Shown here: positions 23,552 through 34,990 of the stretch, piece by piece | Numbering within the stretch: the first letter of the stretch is position 1 | How the letters are laid out: each line of letters opens with the position of its first letter | Origin: Dromaius novaehollandiae | Taxonomy: Eukaryota; Chordata; Aves; Casuariiformes; Dromaiidae | Reading direction: 5' to 3' | Assembly (NCBI RefSeq): GCF_036370855.1 | Contig: NC_088112.1 | Span: forward strand, 20,080,469-20,144,468 | Length of the DNA: 64,000 nucleotides | Program-made: the position numbers and the translations under genes | Notes under the pieces: model-generated | Databases searched by the model: none | The model's input: only the letters and a program-made list of their open reading frames with translations | What the model was told of the DNA's origin: nothing

Positions 23552-23574
23552 ACAAAGGCTATATAAGCCTTTGT
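23552..23574. repeat. TATA-centred 9-bp perfect inverted repeat
   Basis: Arms acaaaggct (23552-23560) and agcctttgt (23566-23574) are exact reverse complements around atata, so the centre reads ctatataag, a TATA-box-like string in both orientations. No gene start is recognisable nearby. Confidence 0.6.
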
Positions 23575-24316
23575 GTTTCAGAGATGAGGGCTCAAGATAA
23601 CCACAGGAGCTGAAAAATCCTCCCAGACCTCCTCTCGCAGTCACTGATGCTCCCCTGAAGACTGAGGCACGTTTACAAGGTGGGAAGGCGGTACGTGGAT
23701 CTTAGGAGCTTTCAAGCTGGCTACTGGTTGAACTTGACATTCACAGGGAGAAGGTTATATTTTAAAAACCAAGCAGCAGGGCTTCTGAGAACACTTTCAA
23801 GTTCAAATTAGGCCAGTTTGGAGAGATCACAGATAGGTCATTTTACCCTCTTGGCCTGGTATCTTGGCTTTCTCTTGAACTCGGGCAGTTTAAAGTCTTG
23901 CCAGAGCAGTGCAAAGAGGCTTTAGAATAAAGCTGTACCAGGCTTCCCCTGCTAGGAACACGCGGTCATCGGCTCCAGCCCTCTACCTACAGCAGAAAGG
24001 TGCTCAACCCCGGCACGGCTGTGACCTCCTGTCTGCAGAGACTCTCCTGCAAGATCCAGCGCATGCAGATTAAGGCAAAACAGATGTGCGAATCTTTCAG
24101 AGAAATCTTAAGTGCAGGGGTAGGCCTTTCTCCTGCCAGCAGAGCTGCAAAGCCCGCCTGGAATAACCAACTTCCCTTCGGGTTAAAGAGCTTGTTTCCG
24201 CGGGCAGCTGCAGCCAGCGAGCCTCTGCCAGCGTGGCCCGGAGCCAGGGAAGCAATGGGAAGCAGCAGGAGACACGGAGACGGGAGCACTGAGCTCCACC
24301 TGGTTGTGCCTGAAGC

Positions 24317-24375
24317 AGTGGCTCCTCAGCCTTCCCAGGTTTGCGGACCCCCAACATTTTTGCTAAAGGGGTGCA
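24317..24375 (+). mobile_element. Possible hAT-type DNA transposon end
   Basis: cagtggctcctcagcc followed by gtttgcggacccccaac resembles the cagtggttctcaacc...ggacccc start common in old hAT-Charlie elements. A weak mirror, gtttgagaactcct, occurs near 26995. I cannot define a target duplication or prove that the two ends belong together. Confidence 0.25.
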
Positions 24376-27300
24376 GCAGGCTTGCTTTTCTCAGTTATTT
24401 TCCCAGAAAGAGCCCATGACACCCCTCTGCACTTATCAGAGACGAAAAGCATCTCTGGAGGAGTCTCAGGACTCCTGCAGCCCTCCAAGGATCAAAAGGA
24501 TTTGGAGGGCTAATCCCCGTTCTGCTCCAGGGCAGGACCCATCCCTGCGCAGGTTAATTTTAACAAAAGGAACAATGAAGGATCTTCAGGTAGCGCTTCC
24601 CCAAACTGTGCTGATGAGAGGCGAGGAATAAAGAGATGAGGAAAGTTGTCAATAATCCCATCTTACTGCTATAACTACCATTCCTGTCCTGTATATTACA
24701 TTGGCAGCAAAAGCAAGGTGCCTCAGGCAAAAAATACCAGGAGAGATATTTTGCTCCCCCTGACCTTGTCAAACAGTATTTGTTCCTGGCGAGAGGTTTC
24801 ATTTCTCTGATTCAGCTGTTTTCCAAACAAATGCATCCACGCCCTTTCGCTGGGCACTTCCACAGGTTAAAAATTGACTAAACATGGATTTCTCGAGCCC
24901 CTGTAGCTGCAGCAGCTTTATCAAAGTCATGATCAGATGTATTTATTTGAGCCCATGTGCGAGAGGGAAGGAGCAAGACAAATTGCAAGCCCGGGGAGCT
25001 GGAGAACCCGGTACAGCTCCAGCCGGGCTCCCGGCCACGGGAAGTTAAAGTGGGCTGGGAAAAGAGGACCAGAGTCTGCTCTCCGTCATGTCAGCATCTT
25101 CCAGCAGAGCTTCACTGACTTCAGATAAATTATTCCAGATTTCCTCAGTTTAGATGACAAAAGAATCTAGACAAGAACTTTGGGTTTGTTTTTTCCCCCC
25201 CTCTTCAAAACGCAGCCTGTGCCGCTCGCTTGCCTAATCCCAGACACCAGCACCTGGGCGGGAGCAGGCAGGACACGTAAGAGATGTCAGCAGTGTCACT
25301 TCAATAAAAAGGAAGGTCCAGGCCTCCAGGCATGCTCCTAACACTTACTCCATGCATGGACAAAGAGGATTTGAAACACTAGGCTGGCAGAGTAGCTGTC
25401 CTGCTCCTATTTACCATTTCAAACAGGCCTCCCCCCCCACCAACAGAAAAAAAACAGAAAAGGGCACTGAAAAGCCAGACCACAGGACAGCTGCTTTTAG
25501 ACTAGTGAAAATCATATGCTTCAAAGAAGGGGAAAAGTATATGCCATAGTGCACCTGGAAAACCAGGAAAGCCTCTATGTGATAATTTTTCTTTTGTCAA
25601 TGAAAAAGAGAACAAATTTAATTATCTAAGTCTGTAACTGAGGACTGTACAAATGACCAGGAAAAGGTTCTGTATCTAGTGCATTAGAATCTGATTAAAC
25701 TACATGCTTCAGCAGGAGCTCACAGGTTTGTCATAACCATGTTTTTGTGTTACAAGATGGGGCATTTGAGGGTGTTCCCCCCCACCTTTTATTAAGCTAA
25801 ATTATAAAGCAGTTCAAGCAGTCTTAAGACAGTTATTTATGGACAAAAGAAAATACTAGAGTCAACTGTGTAGTTTATATTGACTCAGAAAAATGCAATT
25901 TGTATTAACCATTTAGAGCCAGACTTTTAAACATACTTGCACATTAAAGATGCATGAAAGTCCTCATAGGATTCTCCTAAGTGCCTCAGCAGTCAAGCAG
26001 CACTAACTCTCAAGTTCCCTGACTAATGTTTTGCACCTGATATTGTCTAGAACTACAGCAATTCCCACTCTGGTACATACAACAAGTCTCTTCTTTCTTT
26101 GTTTGGACATGTCATCAGCCTTTCTGGGAATGTACTCTGCTTTTTTCCACTGACTTTGCCCCAAACAGCGATGACAGGAAAGGAAAACACTTAGGCGACA
26201 CGGACCCACTTTGTGCACAGGTAGCTTTGGTCGGGCAGTCCCTCTCATGGGCAATGCTCGAGCGCAGGCCTGACTTGTATGCATTAAATGTACCATTTGC
26301 AATGCAAATTCTAACAACCAAACGTATAAACAACAAAAGCTGGGTTCCCAAGTGCTTTCACACTCACAGCAGGACCTCTCAAGTTTCCCTCAAAATGAGC
26401 AGGCCTAGCTCCGTAACGCAGCATCTCCCACAGCCATAATTTCCCACTCAGGACTTCAATGCACAGTGATTTAATGGCACTGCATTTATCCAAGGTGTCG
26501 TGCACTGGAGCAACTGGAAAAGTGTGTTAAAGACTTCTGTCATATCATTCCCCTGGGTTTAATTCCTGTTAATTTGAGTATATTATTATATAAAAGATCA
26601 CAATTTCAGTGTAGTACTGAAAAATAAATGGTCAACTAATGTTCATTAAGGCAAAGTGGCAAATTTGAAACTGATAAAATATACTATTAGGTTGAAGAAG
26701 CCACTGCTAGAAGATGTTACTGATGCTAATAAATCAGCAAGATCTGAGGAGCAATCAGAGTCCTATATGGTTAAGCATATCCAGAGCCCTACGGTCTGGG
26801 CAAAGATGCTAAGAGACAAAGATTTAAGCCAGTCCCTGAGTATTAGAATTGCATCTTTGGGGAATAATCAAGGGGAATTGACTTTAGCACATCTGCCTGC
26901 CACAACATCTCTCACATCCTCTTCTGCGGTTATCTAGAGCTGGCCACTGCTGCAGACATGATAACGGAGCCAGCTGGACCACAGTTTTGATACTGTTTGA
27001 GAACTCCTATTTACTTCACAAAAAACAACCTTTCAACAACATGCCTATAGCTAGGAAAGAACCAGCTTTTAGAGGGCTTGACTGCAGAGAGATTTATTTA
27101 CATCAGAACTAAAAATGGCTTCAGTAAGGGCTCCGGTTTCACTCTTCCCTGCACTTCAGAAAGACTTGGAGCAGGGAGAAGGCAAGGGGCAGCCTCATAT
27201 CCCGTAACGGAGCAAATTAAAAGTTTGGATCTAAATGGCTCCAGACTTTGGGAAAATTCAGATCCAAGTCCGCACTCCAATTTTATACCTCATCCTCCTC

Positions 27301-29141
27301 TATGCTGTCTCACTGGACTTGGCACCACCTTCAAGTTTTATGAAAAGAAGAGGTGGGGAAACCTTTTGGTTTCTAGTTCAGTGGATCTTCCATAGTATTT
27401 GATCTGTATAACATTTTGGGAAACAGTTCACAGAAGCCTCGGATTTCATTCAGACTAAGCTCTGCCAAACCCTTCAAGCACTGCTGTTATGTTATTGACG
27501 TTTCACGCAGCTCATCCAAAAGCCACGGATCCAAATCTCAGGCCTTCCCAATTCCTTATCACCATTCAATATTGCATGGTGCATTTTTCCAGAGGTGCCT
27601 TTCTTCTAAAGAAACATTCATTTCTACTGATTTATAGGATCTGTGCCAACCTCTTCTTAAGAAGTCTATGGCAGAACCAGTAACATCTGGCTATAACTCG
27701 TGTTCTGGTTAAAACCCTTGTCTCAAAGCCCACGGGGGGATCGCTTCGAGCGCACAGTGGCTGCTCCTGGCCTGGAGCAGGAGGACATTGGCCTGGAGTT
27801 GCCCAGATCCTGACCCAGCTTTTGTCAGGCACCTCGGGAAAGACAGCAGCTATGCAAAATCACATTCCATTCTATTTAAGCACATTTTTGAACTTCCAGC
27901 ATGTGCATGTTTCCTTTTATTTCATCAAAGACTTGAATTTCTTTTTGGTGACATAATTTGTCAACACATTCAGTTTATAACAGAAAAAAGGTTGATCAAA
28001 GAACAGCAGGTAGCTCTTATTTACTGTGTGATAGCAAACCAAATTGCTGCTATTGCTTTGTATTAGCAGCTCTGCATTTAGTGCTTTTATCAGCACTTCA
28101 GCTGCAACACAGTTTTCGACCTAGAATAGACAACTTGGTAGCAGGAGAGGCTTTCCACCTCCCAACCCCCTCCACAAACAGAGCTCCGTGCCAAAGTCAT
28201 GATGCAGAAAGCTGTTTCTTACAGCTAGTGATCAGCCCCAGACAAAATGCTGGATTTGTACCTGCGCTAAGACTGGCGAGTGATGCACACAGTTGCGTGA
28301 CATGAGGCGATGGTGGAGGCTCGGCGGATGCTCACACTGGCTTCCTCTACTCCTTAATAGGGTGAAGGAGGCAGAATTGTTTGAAAAATGTAAGAGCAAG
28401 AGGTGAATTGCAATGGCTACTGAAATTTGAACCTAAACCTCAATTTGCAATAAACCCTGTGCTGTTTAGATTCAGCACTTCATCCAATTACGGCAGAATT
28501 AACCCATATCCTTTCTGACACTTTGTGCTGTTCTTCCTTGGTTCTGTCCCTTTGGGGTGTTAACTGCCTCTCGCAGGCAGTTATGAATGACGGCTGTCAC
28601 AGGAAGATATTCATATCCTGTAAACACCTGCATGTCCAGGAAGTCTCTTTATATTTCTAATCAAGAGATCTCATTCTCACCAACAATGCACGCAGTGAGA
28701 GATGGCTCAGCTCTCTTTGTCTCTGCAAAGTGCATCTTAATGCTGACAGAGTTGTATTTATTTCTTTTTGGAGCAGGTGGAACAGGCTAGAGCAGGGTAC
28801 GCTGCATCGGCATCTAACAACCCTTGTACTCTGGATATGCTTGCAAAGCAGCTAACGCTCATAGCCTCCCTTAAAGTAAAGAGGTCTCAGATATTAAAAG
28901 GTTGCTTTACAGACATTGCTAACTTTGTCTCATTTTCTAACAAGCAGCATTCCCAGGTTTCACTCTTCATTTGGGAGCCAGAGCTTCAGATAGCATCTTC
29001 CACATTGATAACCCAGACATACTATGCCTATATTTTTAAACCATTCATATCACCTATGATTTTTTGCATTTAACAAATTCTTGAATCCTTGCCATGAGTC
29101 ATCTCACCAAACTTCATTTAAAGCAAATGCATGTAGGGTTT

Positions 29142-29605
29142 AGAAGTCCTTACTGCCAGGGAGCAGAGAGGGCCAGCTCTTCCCTAAGGGATGGGGAGCC
29201 GGGGCTGGCAGAGCAGGGGGTCTCACCAGCCAGGGTGCCGTCCCACCGCTCCCGAACGGGGTGACTGGAGCAGCCCCAGAGATGGTGGCCAGGTTCAGCC
29301 AGGAGCCCAGATGATCAGGCAAGCTCACGGTGCTGAGGCAGGTCTGAGGCCAAGCAGGGAAGTCAGTCCATGGGTCAGGGTCCAGATCAACAGGGCCCAT
29401 GGCCAGGCTTGGCCACAGCTGAGCTGGAGACTAGCATTCCTCCAACACAGCTTGAAGAAGAACTGAAGCCCCCAGGCTGAGCTTAAATGGGCTCCTGGGC
29501 CCATGGGCAGGGTGTGGGAGAGGCTCCAGGTGACCCTGATCAGAGCCAATAAGGACTATTAGTGCACTCAGGGCCCTGACACTTGAATCTGTCACAGTGG
29601 AAAAA
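29142..29605. other. Sharply bounded GC-rich block, possible retroelement or LTR remnant
   Basis: About 460 bp of GC-rich, CpG-poor sequence sits abruptly inside AT-rich DNA. On the minus strand it includes attggctctgatcagggtca, ctcctgggccc mirrored as gggcccaggag, and cccatttaagctcagcctgg, which looks like a retroviral-type TATA region. I do not recognise the family. Open frames of 60-91 codons in it look incidental. Confidence 0.35.
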
Positions 29606-32600
29606 AAAATCACTTTCCTTTATCAGGAATAAAGCATATATGACAGTACATATACTCTGCTTCAAATTACAATAAATCCTGCCTGGTCAGGATTTGCAAT
29701 GTATTGTAAGACTCTGCTTTTAGTTTTCCATATGGACTATAAATAATGCCTAACAGTTCAGGTATCTGTGAAGAAAATAGAGCTATATTACCATCATGAG
29801 ACTAGACCACTTCTTTTGCTTACGGCTATATCAAAGGCAAGGTCATTTTCTTCAAAGGCAAGCAGAAGAGTCTTTGTAGAGAAATCCACACCCCAATTCC
29901 TAAGCATATGTGAAAGGGAGGGTGTTTCAACTTGTGACTTAAATGACTTGAAATAAATCAGATGCTAAACCATATGGGTTGAGGACTTTTTGAAACTGTA
30001 AACTTCTTCCTTTACAGATAAAGCTAATGGCTCATCTGATGATTCAGCTGTGTGCTCAGGAGCTGCAAACCAGGGGGTTTGACGTTACATGGGTGGAGTC
30101 ACACAGGGAGCGATGGCATTAGAAAATACAGGCTGATTAAGTTGCAGAAAGCTATCGTTATGCCTTGCTGTGTCTGACATAACAGCAGCGTCAGGGATAT
30201 CATAGTAGAGGCTAAGGGCAAAGTCTGCCCTATTGAGGGGCATATTGTCAGCTGCATATAAAACTGAGGGCAATATCTGAACTGTATAAAATACTATTGA
30301 CTGCTTCTGCTCTTGTTTTTAGTTCAGCCTGGACAGGTTGGAGGTCTCGCTCCACAGGGCCATTTTTCACTTGTACACCGCGTATTGGTCATATCTCTCT
30401 GTTTATCTCTGATGTTTCCACAGTGCCCATCTTCGTTCCCCCGTATTCTCACACCAACCCTGTGTTAAAAACAGGATGATTATTCATTCTCCACACCCCA
30501 TTCATTTTCCATTCAGACCTGCTATTTTTGGTGGTCCCCATTTGGGTACGTTGGTAATAGGGCAGTCGAGAACCAAAGACTTCCCCCCCAAAATGGTTAT
30601 ATCCTCGTCTGACCTAAGCTGGCAGCGTTCAGGGAGTCCGGGTAGCTTAGCTGAGGAATCTGAGGGAAAGCGTAAAGGGAGGTTTGAAAGGGGAAATGTT
30701 GGCTTGACGCAGAACCGAGGTGTGAAGCACCAGCAGAATGAAACCATTAGCACCGAGAAACTTCTCGAGAAGACAGAGGAAGCCAGAATTCTGCAGCTTT
30801 CATTGTACCTAGAATTAGAGAAAGAATATTTCTTCACTGGAAAAAAATGTTCATATTTTCACCAGAAACTACAAGGCCTAACTTTGGAGAAATGTTATGA
30901 TATCAAATGATCATTAAGCAGAACAAAAAGTGATAGCTGTAATTGAACATGATCAGTGGCTTGCTGTTTTGATAAGAAAAAAAATTATCCATTGTGAGTG
31001 TTACAACACTGCTGACATGCATATATAAAAAGGCAGACTTAGACATTTCAAGTTTTGTGTCTGTAAAGGTGTGTAATCCAGCAGTCTGACATCTTAGCTC
31101 TCACCAGTAAAAGTGCATATATATCATCCAAATATAAAGGTAATACATTACATAGAATACTTTGGTCAAAATATCAGACCCTTGGTTTGTTGGAGGAGCA
31201 ATAGAAGCAAATAAAAATTATCTCTAAATTTCAGTCTTCTGCTGCATTTTGCACTTTGCATTGGCATTTTCCAATGAGCATAGTGGAAATCTTTACTTCA
31301 ATCTTCACGAGCTCTACAAGCCTTACTGAGTTAGAGTGAATGTTTAAATCATGTGTTATACTGAAACTACCACTCCAGTACATTTGACAAAAAGTTAGAC
31401 ATAAGAAAGCCTGTACTGTAAATATTTGAGGAAGTATAAGGTAGAACTATAGTGAATAGCACACTTTGGTAATATATCATCCTACAGTCTCCATTATTTT
31501 GGCAACAGAATAAAGTTCCATAATGGAGACAAATAAACCTGACTCTTTAAAAAGAAAATGGCCATATACTACAAATTGGCTAGGTTTAAAATCCAGTATC
31601 CAAACTGCCAAAATTTGTATATTCGCTTCCAGCGTACTACAGAGAGACGATGTGCATGCGGTGGATCCATGTGCAGGGTTTTGACTCGAATGCATTATCT
31701 CCATAAATTAATATCATATTATCAGCCTTGTGAAACAAATTAACTAATTAAAACTGAGCTAAGCTAGACAGGAAGGAATTACTGGGCGAACCATCTCTTT
31801 TGACATAGCTGCTGTTTTCAGCGAAATCAGCTATCTTAACTCCTCAGCGGTGATCTCACCAGTGGAGACAAACTGAGTTCCCTGAAAGGGAATTAGAATG
31901 GGATTCATCCCACTCAACGTTATCTGTCTCAAAGTTAGTCAGCTTGTGGTTTAGGATCCCTCAACGGTCCCTGGAGAGAGACAGGCAATTCCATGGTGTG
32001 ATTCACCTCCCTGATCTGAGACACTCATCCCGAGAGGGGATGAAGTGTCTTCTGGATGGGCCTACGCCAGAACCCACATCACCACATGAGATCACCTCCG
32101 ACTGGGAATTTTTTCAGAACACCTTAAGAAAAAAGGCTCCTGTGATGTCTTTCCTTCAAGCAAAGGATTTCTCCATCTGCTTTGTAGCATGTTGCTAATC
32201 TGCTGGCTGCTGCCCTTCACAGCAGAGGTCACAGTACCTCAGTGGTGCTTTTTTGAACACATTGGGATGAAAATTACTATACAACTGTGAGATGTTATTA
32301 TGTATGTAAGATACTATCTACATTTCTTTCAATAACTCCTTTATTGCAGATAAATGAATTGTTAAACACAGAGATGGTGATCTCTGAGGGTGGTCTACTC
32401 TTTTAGTATGCTAGTGTGGGAACGACTGGGCTTTGCTCTCCAGGAAAGTTTATTAAATGCAAAGCATCTGATCCGTTCTGCTGTCGCAACCCTGCTAACG
32501 GGACGGAGCTGCAGCAAGTCTCTCGGGGAAAGGACACAGCATCAGCAGCCACCTGCAACAAGGCCTTGTAATGCAGTTGGCAGTACTGGGTAGGAAAGAG

Positions 32601-33285
32601 GCTGCGGAGCAAGGCTGTTTTTGCAGGGAAATGTGCTGATTTAGCACTGAGCAGCTGCCTACAAGACCACTACGAAGCAAAGGTTCAGGAACAGCAGAAA
32701 CCTCTGGAGAGTACGCTTTGATTGCAGGTGTTCAGGTCAGTATATCTGCAAGGCTTAGTTGGAAAGACAAATAAAACCTTAACAGCATTGCAAAATGGAG
32801 TAAAACTTTTGCCATCGGGGGTTATGCGCCTGTGTCGTTGCAGAAATCAATCTCAGAAGTTCACAGGAGGAGACAGCACAGGGTACTGGTAAGGAAGAAG
32901 ACAGCTTGCCACTTCCAGGATATTGCTTTGGATTTCAACTAGTGCCTTGATGATCAAACATAGCTCTTCCCTGGGGAGTTTGTAATGGGAAGATGTCTTA
33001 TTACTTCCACCTTTCCTCATACGCACTGACGGTAAAGATGCAAATGTCACCTACGAGGTGATCCAAGCCCCCCAATATTAGTTCTGGAGCAGTATGAAAA
33101 AGCTTGCAGTTGTGAATGGCACCCTTCACAGATACTAATGTTTGTCCTGTGTTTTATATGTTACATTGGACCATTAAGCTTAGAAAGATGTTTCAGATGG
33201 GTAATATTCAATTTTAATTTTTCTCTAGACTATTTTTTAATGAAATTGTAAAAGAAAGGAAAATGTTATACGGGGACAAAAAGTG
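29606..33285. other. Intergenic AT-rich; one unrecognised 144-codon open frame
   Basis: Mostly featureless AT-rich DNA. The plus frame 30476-30910 (MIIHSPHPIHFPFRP... to ...LEKCYDIK) is unusually long for this base composition and has a Lys/Glu-rich C-terminal half. It matches no family I know and has no visible promoter. The opposite strand is also open over 30502-30837, which argues that chance or a decayed element is the explanation. Confidence 0.5.
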
Positions 33286-33289
33286 AAAT

Positions 33290-34990
33290 ATCATCAGTGT
33301 CAAAAGCCTTACTGAAATCAATATATTTGACATCTACTCTTTTACCTCCAGCCACATGGTCTGTTACTCTCTAGAATGAAATTAGATTAGTTTGACATGA
33401 TTCGTTCTTGACAAATCTGTATTGGCTGTTGCTCATCTTATTATTTTTTTCCAAGTATGTGAGTATTTGTCCCATCATTTTTCTGGCTATTGGGCTGGCT
33501 GTTGTACAGTTCTCCAGCTCCTTTTCCGCTCACCTCTCCCACCTTTTAAAGATAAGCAATACATCTGTCTTTTACAGTCTTCTGGTATCACACTAGCCCT
33601 TCCATGAATTCAGAGAGATACCACTAATAGTTCTGAGATTACTAAAGCCAGTTGTTCAAATACTGTAGGATTAAGTCAGCCCCAGCCAATCTAGAAACCT
33701 CTAACTTAACTAAATATTTTTTAACTTGTCTCTTTCCCAATATAGGTTGAAAGATTACTGTTTCTTTAGTATTATTTGTGGTAGGCACTTACTCACAGAT
33801 TGCTTTTTGCTGAAGACTAGTGGAAAAAAGGCAGTAAGTCTTCTTATTTTCATTAATCAGGAGTTTTTCTTCTAGCAAGCACTGGACAAATTTTTCAGTT
33901 GCTATTCCTCCTATTATTAATGGGCTTAAGAATTATTTCTTGTTACCTTGATCTCTCTTGCTAGCTGCATTTAGTTTTCTACCTTTTCCATTCTGACTTT
34001 TCCCTTATTTATTTGAGCTATTCTTTTACGATCACCCTCAGTAATCTTATACATTATCTAGTTTATATAGTTCTTTATCCCGATGTCAATAAAGAATTTA
34101 TGATTTAGTAAATTAACAACCTATACTTTCTCTGCATTTGAGTAGTTCACATTTTTGCCTTTTCTCTCCAATGAGACTCCATCAGTTCTCTGAGTTATTG
34201 AAGTTAGCCATTTTGAAGGCCACTGGTTTTGTTGTTCTTCCTCTTTCCCTTTCTATGGACCATGAATGCTCTGTTTCATTGACAGTGTCACCAAGTTGGT
34301 TTCCACATTCATATTTTCAGCTCCTTTCTTCTCACAAGGATAAGAGCCTTTCCTCTAGTTCTTTTGTTCATCTTCCATACCCCAAATTTTTCTGAAAGTC
34401 CTAGAGAAGGTTTTAGAATAGTTGGTGGCATTCTTGTTAACAGCTTACATCTCCTGTTACTGCCTGCTTTTGTCTTTGGATGACTTCTTTAGTCAGTGAC
34501 AAAAAGCATCAACCATCTGCTCTTCTTGGGTCAAAGCCTGTAGCAGACTCCACCACGGTGACTCAAATTCTTCTCTCCTTTCAGTATTACCCACTGACTT
34601 CCAGCAAGTCTAACTCTCTTCCTCACTACAGACTTCAGAGTCCTATGTTCTTGGTAATCTTGCCTAACCTATCCTTCCCGAGCAAGGTATATATTCTTTT
34701 GTTATGACTATTCTAACCACATGGGTTATCCCACCAGACTCAATGCTGATCATACACTGAGACTCCCCACATCTCGTTTATTCCCTTTTTGTGCATTAGC
34801 ATACAGGTGTCTAAAGTTATTCAATGGATTAGCAGCCCATTCTCCTTGTTCCTTCACTGCATTACTAATAACCCTTTTCTGCCTAGATTTCAGACCCTTG
34901 TCCAGGTTGCTGTGGGCCACCTGTACTGTGGTGCTCTTGATTAAATTTTTTCTTCTGGTGTTTTTAAGTCTGAACCTAAACTATCAGCTT
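33290..34990 (-). mobile_element. CR1-type LINE remnant, about 1.7 kb, decayed
   Basis: On the minus strand 33295-33325 reads YIDFSKAFDT, the reverse-transcriptase motif A region of CR1/L3-type LINEs, preceded by TNLISF-stop-RVTDHVAGGKR. Further upstream is VIPEDCKRQMY, a decayed version of the VPEDW-K-ANV segment. Sequence to the right follows the order of the CR1 ORF2 I recall, including segments around 34185 (agttctctgagttattgaag), 34545-34620 and 34715-34745. The left end stops before the YADD motif, so the 3' half is missing. Stop codons and shifts show it is inactive. The plus-strand open frames at 34138-35095 are antisense shadows. Confidence 0.85.

Larger units (their letters stand above)
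22926..29140. other. Intergenic; scattered old repeats, no gene recognised
   Basis: The stretch holds the MIR-like and TATA-palindrome features listed separately and a possible hAT-type terminal sequence near 24317. It also holds a short ttcactgacttcag-type interspersed repeat near 25105-25148. Open frames up to 139 codons (plus 24000-24419) match no known family. The rest is unremarkable AT-rich DNA. Confidence 0.5.
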
